Assembly: GCA_946186575.1 (NCBI GenBank)
Contig: CAMHNO010000013.1
Span: 1-59,948, forward strand
DNA from: an uncultured Prevotellaceae bacterium
GTDB lineage: Bacteria > Bacteroidota > Bacteroidia > Bacteroidales > Muribaculaceae
Reading direction: 5' to 3'
DNA: 59,948 bases
Numbering within the stretch: the stretch's first letter is position 1; each line of letters begins with the position of its first letter. The notes under the pieces were generated by a model. The model saw only the letters and a program-made list of their open reading frames with translations, was not told where the DNA came from and did no database searches. The translations under genes were made by a program, and so were the position numbers. Shown piece after piece: positions 49,711-57,583 of this stretch.

Positions 49711-50905
49711 ATCCTCACCACCGTGCTGCGAGAGTGTGGGTTGTTTGCAGAAAATAATTCCCCCTAAAAAATCTAATGGCCGATTTGGGTTAAAGTGGCT
49801 GCCAGAGGTCTTCTGGTAGCCACTATTGTTATGGTGCTTGTGGCAGTCGGTAATGAGAGCTGTTGATTGGGAAAAAAGTGTGATCATGTTCCAGAGGGTG
49901 GGGGTGGGGCATGCTGGCTTGAGGCGATGTGCTACTGTTTTGGAGTGGTCTAAATTTCCTGTAGTTTGTTTCTCTTGATTATTTTTAACCTTGCGAGAAT
50001 GTAATCTTTCTCACTGATGCTTCAGGCGGGTTTAGAAAATGGAGTGGGATAGGGCGGTAGTGATTGAGTTAAAAAGAGAGGGTGAGATAGAAGCCTTCGT
50101 GGTGTACTAAAAAAGTGTGGCCATGATGCAGCGTTTTGGTTGTTTATTTGCATTGCTATTATGTATGTAGTCAAGAAAGATGCAAAAAATGATGTAGTAG
50201 CTCTCTTTTTGCGGTGTTTTTCGTGTAATGGTATGCGAATTTACGTCATTGAACAATGCAAAAAGCTGATATTTTCAGTTTTTCTGGGCCATGATTAGTG
50301 GTGCGTAATGATAATTTGTAATGAGATGTAAACTCGCTGATAATCGAGGGTTTGCAGTGATGGATTGGGCCAATGGAAGCGGTTTTAAATGGGTTGAGAT
50401 TTTAAAATTTGAGCACCAGTGCGAGCGGTTGTGATTTTGTCGCAGAGAATTGGGATTATTCATAAAAATGGTAAGATTACCACTACCTGTTTACCAAAGT
50501 TAACTGCGATGGTTGGAGCTTGTTTTGCAAACCTAAACTGGTAATTTGCTAATTTGAAATGTGAATTCAGGCTTCGATTCACGATGTTAATTTCAAAATT
50601 TACGTTTATAAAATTTGCAATTGCGAACAAATAGACATTTAACAGATGTTTACAATTGATATAATTCTCTGATAATCAGAATTATAAATATGGCAATGTT
50701 TAGTGATTCCTTACAAAAAACACCAATTTTAGGCCATAGGGCGAAAAATTAAGCATTTTGGGTTGTGTAATATTTTGGTGTATAGTGTAATAACCGCAAA
50801 CTATTCAAGCTTTTATTTAATGTAATTCTTGTTAGTTTAGAAATTCAAAAATAAACTCCATTTTTTGGAATAAAAAATGCAAACTTAAAGATTTATGATT
50901 AAAAA
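49711..50905. other. 1.2-kb gene desert, increasingly AT-rich
   Basis: No ORF with conserved features is found on either strand; the longest frames are below 70 codons with no recognisable motif. A hairpin at 49794-49824 (AGTGGCTGCCAGA pairing with TCTGGTAGCCACT) may end the uvrA transcript, although its T tract is weak. From about 50,550 the DNA is strongly AT-rich. It could be a decayed gene, an unrecognised RNA, or regulatory DNA for the XRE gene. Confidence 0.6.
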
Positions 50906-50937
50906 TTTGGATTTTTCAATAAGCTGACGTAAATTTG
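50906..50937 (+). promoter_or_regulatory. Promoter of the XRE regulator gene
   Basis: TTTG at 50906-50909 and TAAATTTG at 50930-50937 are spaced by exactly 20 nt. The ATG follows 33 nt later. Confidence 0.8.
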
Positions 50938-50969
50938 CAAACGAAAAATTTATAATTGTTAATAGCATT

Positions 50970-51518
50970 ATGGACATTATTACGCGTCTAAAATTGTTTT
51001 TAGAGCAAAATGGCATCTCCAACTCGCAGTTTGCCGACACATGTGAGATTCCACGTCCCACCTTGTCGCAGCTTCTTAATGGTAGAAATAAAAAAGTGAG
51101 CGATGAGGTGATATCAAAAATTCATGCTGCTTATCCTGCTCTTAATATAATGTGGCTGATGTTTGGCGACGGCGATATGTTTGTTGCAAGCGATCCAGTT
51201 GCCTCGGCTTTAGAGCAATCTCAAAACTTGTCCAAAACTCCACAGTCGTCAGGGGGCTTTATGGGCTCTGCAGTTAATAGTCCTTCGCCCAGAGCTGGTG
51301 GAAAAATGCAACCCACAATCAACTTTGGTGACGAACAAAAGGAGTCGAAAAATGCTCAAGGATCGTCGCTGAGCGATACCATTCAGAATCTGGCGATGGC
51401 TGCCGGTGGTGCTCGCTCGTTGTCGTCGTCGGGCAGTGCTCGTGGTCGCCGCATAACAAGTATCCTGATTTTCTATGACGACAATTCTTTTGAGGCGATA
51501 ACTCCTGCAGCACGCTGA
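50970..51518 (+). CDS. XRE-like helix-turn-helix protein
   Basis: This 182-residue predicted DNA-binding protein has an N-terminal Cro/C1-type HTH (residues about 5-65: 'RLKLFLEQNGISNSQFADTC', 'RPTLSQLLNGRNKKVSDEVI', then 'WLMFGDGDMF'). Residues 70-150 are low-complexity, rich in Ser, Gly, Asn and Gln. The last 25 residues form a short hydrophobic strand ('RRITSILIFYDDNSFEAITP'). It matches the 'helix-turn-helix domain-containing protein' type frequent in Bacteroidales; targets are unknown. Its position after a long desert, with a consensus promoter, suggests autoregulation, which is inference. Confidence 0.85.
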   Translation: MDIITRLKLFLEQNGISNSQFADTCEIPRPTLSQLLNGRNKKVSDEVISKIHAAYPALNIMWLMFGDGDMFVASDPVASALEQSQNLSKTPQSSGGFMGSAVNSPSPRAGGKMQPTINFGDEQKESKNAQGSSLSDTIQNLAMAAGGARSLSSSGSARGRRITSILIFYDDNSFEAITPAAR

Positions 51519-51607
51519 ATGTCGTGCCCTCTCAATGAGTGTAGTGAAGATTAATTAGATTTTTTTCATTTCGCAACCGCAATATTTTTTTCTTACGTTG
51601 AAACATG

Positions 51608-51645
51608 GCGCAAGCAATTAGAGAAGTTGCTTGCGCTACTTTTTT
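51608..51645 (+). terminator. Terminator after the XRE gene
   Basis: GCGCAAGCAA (51608-51617) pairs perfectly with TTGCTTGCGC (51627-51636) and is followed by a T tract to 51645. Confidence 0.88.
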
Positions 51646-51714
51646 GAGCTGACACAGTGCTACACTAACTTGAGCATTAAAAAACTGTTGCCACGATTTT
51701 TTTTGTTGTAATCT

Positions 51715-51748
51715 TTGATGCAAATCTCCAAAAGTTGAATTATCTTTG
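51715..51748 (+). promoter_or_regulatory. Promoter of the M13 peptidase gene
   Basis: TTTG at 51715-51718 and TATCTTTG at 51741-51748 are spaced by 22 nt. The ATG follows at 51794. Confidence 0.65.
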
Positions 51749-51793
51749 CACAACCTAAGAAATACACATTAATTATTATAATAAACACAAACA

Positions 51794-53812
51794 ATGAAAA
51801 CCAAGAAACTTTTATTACTTTCGTTTGCTATGGCAGCAATGACAATTACTGCTGGCAACCTTGCCAGAGGTGTTGACCGCAGCAATCTTGACCTGGCAAC
51901 TAAGCCTGGTGAGAATTTCTATCAGTATGCCTGTGGCGGCTGGATGAAAGCTAACCCACTCGACCCCCAGTATGCACGTTTTGGAACTTTTGATGAGCTT
52001 GGCGAGAACAACCGCGCGCAACTCAAGGACCTCATCCTTAATTTGGGTAACAACAACCCCAAGGGCAGTTTGGCCCAGAAGGTTAGTGACCTGTATCAGC
52101 AGGGCATGGACAGCACTCTGCGCAATCAGCAGGGCAACTTGCCAATTGAAGCCGACTTGGCAAGAATAAAGGCTGCAACCAGCGCCGACATACCATCGCT
52201 CATGGGCTGGATGGCTCGTGGCATAGCATCGCCATTCTATGACAGTGGTGTGATGGCCGACCTCAAGAGCAGCGATCAAAACATGCTTTACATCACTCCA
52301 GGTTCTCTGGGCATGGGCGACCGTGACTACTATCTGGAAAATGACGCAAGCACTGTGAATGTGCGCAATGCTTATCAAGCCTACATTGAGAAGTTGCTCA
52401 CTCTGGCAGGCTATAAGAAGAAGGCTGCTCAAAAGGCAGCCAAGAGCATCCTTGCCATTGAGACCGAACTCGCCAAGGCCAACATGACCCGCGAGGAGAG
52501 CCGTGACTACAGCAAGCAATACAACCTGCGCACGCTGTCTCAACTCAAGGCCGACTACCCCAATGTGAACTGGGACGCCTATTTCGCTGCAGTGGGTCTC
52601 AAGAACGTTGACAAAGCCTGCGTGATGCAACTCAATGCTATGGCAAAGGCCAATGAGCTGCTTGGCACCTTGAAGCTGGAGGAAATCAAGGACTATTTCA
52701 CATTCAAATATATTGATGCTGCGTCAAACTACCTGACCGATGAATATGAGCAAGCCAACTTCGACATGTACAGCCGTGCCATGAGTGGCAAGACTGTAAT
52801 GCAGCCACGCTGGAAGCGCTCATTGAACGTGCCCAACAGCGTGCTCGGTGAGGCTGTGGGCGAGCTCTACGTCAAGAAATATTTCCCCGAGGAGTCAAAG
52901 CAAAAGATGATTAAGCTCATCAACAACCTGCGATTGGCTCTTGGTGAGCACATCAAGAACTTGACATGGATGAGCCCCAAGACTAAGGTGAACGCTCTTG
53001 TCAAGCTCAACAGCTTTACTGTAAAGGTGGGATATCCCGATCAGTGGCGAGACTACAGCGGCATTACGATTGATCGCAATGCCTACTATTGGACTAACGT
53101 GATGAACGCCCGCCGTTTTGAGGCCGACTATCAGTACTCACAACTGGGCAAGCCAGTTGACAAGGATCGCTGGCAGATGACTCCACAAACAGTAAATGCC
53201 TATTACGATCCATCGACCAACGAGATTTGCTTCCCTGCAGGAATCCTGCAGAAGCCATACTTCGACCCCGATGCCGACGATGCCAGCAACTATGGCGCAA
53301 TAGGTGTTGTTATTGGCCATGAGATGACTCACGGCTTTGACGACCAGGGACGCAACTTTGACCACCACGGCAACATGGTTGACTGGTGGACCGAGGAGGA
53401 TGCAGCCAAGTTCCAGGAGCTTGCCGACAAGCTTGGAGCTCAATATAGTGCCGAGATTGTTGCCGACGATGTGCATGCCAACGGCACCTTCACCATGGGG
53501 GAGAACATTGCCGATCATGGGGGCTTGAGAGTTGCTTACAGCGCATTCAAGAAAACCGAGCAGGGCGCCGGCACCGAACTCATCGACGGCTTCACTCCCG
53601 ACCAGCGCTTCTTCCTGAGCTATGCCAACGTGTGGGCTGCCAATATCACCAAGGAGGAAATTCTGCGTCGCACCAAGGTTGACCCACACTCATTAGGCAT
53701 CAACCGCGTGAACGTTGCCATCCGAAACCTTGACTATTTCTTCAAGGCCTTTGACATCAAGCCAGGCGAGAAGATGTGGCGTGCCCCAGAGGATCGCGTC
53801 ATCATTTGGTAA
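51794..53812 (+). CDS. M13 (neprilysin/PepO-like) metallopeptidase
   Basis: This 672-residue exported zinc endopeptidase cleaves oligopeptides. The signal peptide is residues 1-20 (…AAMTITAG). The M13 N-terminal domain 'GENFYQYACGGWMKANPLD' precedes the catalytic domain. Zinc ligands are in HEMTH (about residues 509-513) and in 'GENIADHGGLRVAYSAF' (Glu about 570). The substrate-binding 'NAYYDPSTNEICFPAGILQ' and the C-terminal 'RAPEDRVIIW' are intact. Location is periplasmic or surface; no lipobox is seen. The terminator at 53837-53883 closes the gene. Confidence 0.95.
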   Translation: MKTKKLLLLSFAMAAMTITAGNLARGVDRSNLDLATKPGENFYQYACGGWMKANPLDPQYARFGTFDELGENNRAQLKDLILNLGNNNPKGSLAQKVSDLYQQGMDSTLRNQQGNLPIEADLARIKAATSADIPSLMGWMARGIASPFYDSGVMADLKSSDQNMLYITPGSLGMGDRDYYLENDASTVNVRNAYQAYIEKLLTLAGYKKKAAQKAAKSILAIETELAKANMTREESRDYSKQYNLRTLSQLKADYPNVNWDAYFAAVGLKNVDKACVMQLNAMAKANELLGTLKLEEIKDYFTFKYIDAASNYLTDEYEQANFDMYSRAMSGKTVMQPRWKRSLNVPNSVLGEAVGELYVKKYFPEESKQKMIKLINNLRLALGEHIKNLTWMSPKTKVNALVKLNSFTVKVGYPDQWRDYSGITIDRNAYYWTNVMNARRFEADYQYSQLGKPVDKDRWQMTPQTVNAYYDPSTNEICFPAGILQKPYFDPDADDASNYGAIGVVIGHEMTHGFDDQGRNFDHHGNMVDWWTEEDAAKFQELADKLGAQYSAEIVADDVHANGTFTMGENIADHGGLRVAYSAFKKTEQGAGTELIDGFTPDQRFFLSYANVWAANITKEEILRRTKVDPHSLGINRVNVAIRNLDYFFKAFDIKPGEKMWRAPEDRVIIW

Positions 53813-53836
53813 AAAACAGTATTGGTAAGATAAATT

Positions 53837-53883
53837 CAAGTCGACCATCAGATCAACGCAAAGTTGATTTAATGGTCGACTTG
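53837..53883. terminator. Bidirectional terminator between the M13 gene and rlmB
   Basis: CAAGTCGACCAT pairs perfectly with ATGGTCGACTTG, with an inner ATCAAC/GTTGAT stem in the loop. It lies between convergent genes and can serve both. Confidence 0.85.
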
Positions 53884-53918
53884 AGTTTATAGAACTATAG
53901 TGAAATGGAGGAGGGCGT

Positions 53919-54665
53919 TTATTCAACACCTTGCCCGTCGGCGAGGCGTTGTCGCACTACCTCATACATCATTATGCCTCCTGCAACCGAGACATTGAGT
54001 GAGCTGATGTTTCCGAATTCAGGAATCTTGACAAAAGCATCGCACAAACGCATAATCTCGTTAGAGATGCCTTTACCCTCTGAACCGAGCACGAGTGCCA
54101 CTGGGCCAGTGTAGTTCTGCTGAGTGTAGTTGACCGAGTTCTTGTCGCTGGTGCCAATGATTGTGCATCCGCTCTGCCTCAGGTACTCAATGGCAGCCTT
54201 GAGGCTGTGCTCGCGGCACACGGGCAGGTAGTTGAGTGCTCCAGCCGATGTCTTGACGGCATCGCCGTTGACGCTCACACTGCCTTTCTCGGGGATGACG
54301 ATTGCGCTCACCCCAGCGCAGTCGCAAGTGCGGGCAATGGCTCCAAAGTTGCGCACGTCGGTTACGCCATCGAGGATGACGAAGAACGGGTTCATTCCCT
54401 CGTCATAGACGGCAGGCAGCACCTGCTCCACCTTGTAATAGTTGATGGCGGCGAGCATTGCGATAGCTCCCTGGTGATTTTTGCGTGTGATGCGGTTGAG
54501 TTTCTCGATGGGCACCCGCTGCACCATTATTCCCCGCTCACGAGCCAGGTTGATTAATGTGCGTGCGAGTTCTCCGCTCAGGTCTTTCTTGAGCAGTAGT
54601 TTGTCGATAGTCTTGCCGGCTTCGATAGCCTCAATTATAGCGTGAAGTCCAAAGATAGTATCCAT
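53919..54665 (-). CDS. rlmB: 23S rRNA (guanosine-2'-O-)-methyltransferase RlmB
   Basis: This SPOUT-family (TrmH/SpoU) 2'-O-methyltransferase acts at G2251 in E. coli numbering. It is 248 residues. An N-terminal L30e-like RNA-binding domain ('FGLHAIIEAIEAGKTIDKLL') is followed by the knotted domain with motif 1 'VTDVRNFGAIARTCD', motif 2 'ALVLGSEGKGISNEIMRLCD' and motif 3 'SLNVSVAGGIMMYEV'. recN lies upstream on the same strand. A short degenerate TAAGTGT-like tract (54671-54690) lies just before the start codon. Confidence 0.94.
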   Translation of the reverse strand: MDTIFGLHAIIEAIEAGKTIDKLLLKKDLSGELARTLINLARERGIMVQRVPIEKLNRITRKNHQGAIAMLAAINYYKVEQVLPAVYDEGMNPFFVILDGVTDVRNFGAIARTCDCAGVSAIVIPEKGSVSVNGDAVKTSAGALNYLPVCREHSLKAAIEYLRQSGCTIIGTSDKNSVNYTQQNYTGPVALVLGSEGKGISNEIMRLCDAFVKIPEFGNISSLNVSVAGGIMMYEVVRQRLADGQGVE

Positions 54666-54733
54666 TATTCTTAGTGTTAAGTGTCAAGTGATAAACCAGG
54701 GGTGATTGCTGCACACCGACAGGGTGTGGCAGC

Positions 54734-56398
54734 TTAACGCTGTGTGCTTTTTATTAGCTCACGAGCGTTGTTGATGGCCGCCTCGTTGACTTCGCTGCCG
54801 CTGAGCATGCGTGCAATCTCATTGATGTGTTCCTCTTTTGAGAGTTGTTGCACGGCAGTCACAGTCTGTGTGGTGGTGTCGGTCTTGTAAACCCTCAAGT
54901 GGCTTGTGCCATGAGCGGCTACCTGTGGCAGATGTGTGATGGCTATGACCTGAATGTGCCCCGCGATGTCGCCCATCATGTTGCCAATGCGATTGGCAAT
55001 TTCGCCCGAGACTCCGGTGTCGACCTCGTCGAAGATGATTGTGGGCAGATTCATAGAGCGAGCAATCAAAGCCTTAATGCATAGCATGAGCCTTGAGATT
55101 TCGCCCCCCGATGCCGTGTCCTTAACGGGCATGAGCGGCTGGTTTTTGTTGAAAGCAAAAAGAAACTCAATGTTGTCGCATCCAGTAGTGTTGAGTTCTC
55201 CCTGAGTCAACTTAATGTTGAAAAGAAGGTTTTTCATTCCCAGCGATTGTGCAAGTGGCTGCAGAGCAGTTGCAAATTGTGCCGCTGCCTCCTTGCGATT
55301 GTCGCTAATGATTTGGGCCAAGCCTGCTGCCTGCTCACGTTGTTCTTTTAGCAGCTGCTTCATGGCTTGGATGCGCTCCTCGCTGCAGTCGATAGCCTCA
55401 AGTCGTTGTTCATATTGAGCCTGTAGCTCGATGAGCTGGTCAACGCTCTTGACATTGTGCTTGCGCTCGAGTGAGTAGATGGTGTTGAGCCTATCTTCCA
55501 CTTGCTGCAGCATAGCCGGGTCGTCGGTAATCCCCTCTTCGATGGCCGACAGGCTTTGTGCAATGTCCTTTAGGTCGATGATTGCGTTGCTTAGCCTCTC
55601 GCTCATGCCCTGCACCTCGCTCAAGTTCTCTTCAACCGATTCAAGAGTTGACTGCACTGTGGTCATTTGGTCGATGAGCGAGTTTTCCTCGCTGTTGAGT
55701 ATGGAGTTCACCCTCCACAAGTCTTGCTTGATGCTTGTGGCATTGGCAAGTCGACGCTGTTGCTGCTCCAAATCGATGTCCTCGCCAGGCTTGAGTGCCG
55801 TTTCTTGGAGTTGCACGAGCTGGAATCGCAAGTAATCTTCCTCACTACGGTTTCGCTCGAGATTGGAGTTAAGTTCATTGAGTTGCCTCTCGGTTTGCTT
55901 GAAGCATGAGTAGGCGGCCTGATAATCGTTGAGCATGGCTTCGTGGTGTGCAATGCTGTCGAGAATCGATAGTTGGAAACTTGCTCGTGAAAGCAGCATG
56001 TTGCTGTGCTGCGAGTGAATGTCGACCAGCCGTGTCATGAGTTCCTTGAGTGTTGCGAGTGCCACCACTCCATCGTTGACAAATGCTCTTGAGCGACCGT
56101 TAGGGTTAATTTCGCGACGTGCAATTAGTTCGCCGTCGTAGTAGTCAAGGTTGTTGTCGTCGAAGAACTGCTTGAGGTTATGGTCAGCAATGTTGAACGA
56201 GGCTTCAACAACAGTTTTACGTTCTCGGTTTCTGATAGACGACGAGTCGGCCCTGTCGCCCAGGATGAGAGCCAGTGCGCCCATTATGATCGACTTTCCG
56301 GCACCTGTTTCTCCAGTGATGATGGTGAGACCTTTGTCAAAGTCGATGTGTAGATTCTCGATTAACGCATAGTTGGCTATAGATAAACTCCGGAGCAT
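54734..56398 (-). CDS. recN: DNA repair protein RecN
   Basis: This SMC-like ATPase acts in double-strand break repair. It is 554 residues. Walker A is 'ITGETGAGKSIIMGAL' near the N-terminus. Long coiled-coil arms lie at about residues 160-375. The ABC signature is 'ASGGEISRLMLCIKALIA' and Walker B is 'PTIIFDEVDTGVSGEIA'. The His-containing switch lies in 'QVIAITHLPQVAAHG'. It lies downstream of the DUF4835/PorD gene and upstream of rlmB, an order I recall from other Bacteroidales. Confidence 0.96.
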   Translation of the reverse strand: MLRSLSIANYALIENLHIDFDKGLTIITGETGAGKSIIMGALALILGDRADSSSIRNRERKTVVEASFNIADHNLKQFFDDNNLDYYDGELIARREINPNGRSRAFVNDGVVALATLKELMTRLVDIHSQHSNMLLSRASFQLSILDSIAHHEAMLNDYQAAYSCFKQTERQLNELNSNLERNRSEEDYLRFQLVQLQETALKPGEDIDLEQQQRRLANATSIKQDLWRVNSILNSEENSLIDQMTTVQSTLESVEENLSEVQGMSERLSNAIIDLKDIAQSLSAIEEGITDDPAMLQQVEDRLNTIYSLERKHNVKSVDQLIELQAQYEQRLEAIDCSEERIQAMKQLLKEQREQAAGLAQIISDNRKEAAAQFATALQPLAQSLGMKNLLFNIKLTQGELNTTGCDNIEFLFAFNKNQPLMPVKDTASGGEISRLMLCIKALIARSMNLPTIIFDEVDTGVSGEIANRIGNMMGDIAGHIQVIAITHLPQVAAHGTSHLRVYKTDTTTQTVTAVQQLSKEEHINEIARMLSGSEVNEAAINNARELIKSTQR

Positions 56399-56465
56399 GA
56401 AATGCTAAAGTGAAAAAAGCGATTTTAGAATAGAGAATTAATGTGAGTCAACGAGAGGCTTCTCA

Positions 56466-57383
56466 TTACTTGTTCTCGGTGCTCTTGATGCGGTTAAGGC
56501 GGTCGGTCTCGGTGGGGTAGAGGGGGTAGAGCAGCTCGTAGACCGATTCCTTCTCGGTCATGCCGGCTTTAGAGTAGATATTGACAAGTTCATCCATCTT
56601 GGCGTCCTTAAACATAGAGAGGCACACCGACATGGGGGCCACATCATAGATCTTCTTGAGAGTTTCGAGCTGTTGGGTGATGGTAGCGCGACCTTTGTCT
56701 ACACTCGTCATCATCTGGTCGAGACCCAGGCGGTGGTAGTTGTAGATAATCTCTCTTATGCCAGCCGTCTGCTTGTCGGTAAACGCACTGAGCACAGCAC
56801 TGCGGTTCTTAGAGTCTTCAAAGGCCTTCCACCCTCCTTCGCCAGAGCTTTGTGCCATGCGCACCACATTTGCCACCTTTTCATAATATGGGTCGCCGCC
56901 ATTGGGTGCGAATGAGTCGAAATCGACAGCGATAATGAAAAGAGCGTAGAAGTTGAGAATCGCTGTGAGGTTGCTCTGCATCTCATTCTCGTTGTAAACG
57001 AGCTGCTCGTTGTTGTCGTAGACAAATTCGATTTTAGTGTCTTTAAAGTTGATGAGAGTAGTAGTGTAAGCACTATTGTAGACAGGCCTTGAGCTTTGAA
57101 TCTGCAAGTCTCCCTTCATCTTACCTGACGACTCATCATACTCGGCCACCGTGAGATACATCTTGCATTGAATCTTCTCGTTGGCGGCAAATTGGGCATC
57201 GGTCCAGACTGTAGTGTTGAGATACTCGTTGACAGCTTCTTTAAGAGTATTGAAAATGTCCTTATTGGCATTCGCAACCTTTTTCGAGTCGATCTCAAAG
57301 GTGCAATTAAGCTCCTGCGCTGTGGCTACAAGGCAAGCTAACGATGCCATGGCAAGTAGTAATATTCTTCTAATACTTCTCAT
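56466..57383 (-). CDS. DUF4835 / type IX secretion-associated PorD-like protein
   Basis: This 305-residue exported protein begins at the ATG at 57383, preferred over one three codons earlier. It has a signal peptide (cleavage near LVATAQ). It matches the DUF4835 family by 'FEIDSKKVANANKDIFNTL', 'FYALFIIAVDFDSFAPNGGD' and 'VYELLYPLYPTETDRLN'. I recall this family being named PorD in T9SS annotation, but its mechanism is not known. It is followed by recN. The coaBC gene often found next to it is replaced here by a TonB-receptor-like gene. Confidence 0.85.
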   Translation of the reverse strand: MRSIRRILLLAMASLACLVATAQELNCTFEIDSKKVANANKDIFNTLKEAVNEYLNTTVWTDAQFAANEKIQCKMYLTVAEYDESSGKMKGDLQIQSSRPVYNSAYTTTLINFKDTKIEFVYDNNEQLVYNENEMQSNLTAILNFYALFIIAVDFDSFAPNGGDPYYEKVANVVRMAQSSGEGGWKAFEDSKNRSAVLSAFTDKQTAGIREIIYNYHRLGLDQMMTSVDKGRATITQQLETLKKIYDVAPMSVCLSMFKDAKMDELVNIYSKAGMTEKESVYELLYPLYPTETDRLNRIKSTENK

Positions 57384-57583
57384 TACAAGCAATTTAGTCG
57401 TTTTCTCCTAATAATAAATATATTATACATTATATATAATAACGTATTGGACAATAAAAAATTGTACTACAATTTAAATGATTAAGAAAATCGCGCTTCA
57501 CAACAGTGCAGCACGTTTTTTCAAGGATTAAGCAGGGTGATGGATGTGTTGTTGATAGGAGCGAGAATATTTGGGAACGCTAT

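Noticed and set aside
50275-50463. Minus-strand 62-codon open frame in the desert
   Set aside because: No signal, motif or homology-like pattern, and no promoter on that strand.
54649-54660. TATCTTTG promoter-like box at the start of rlmB
   Set aside because: It lies inside the first codons of rlmB and encodes conserved residues. No -33 element is present.
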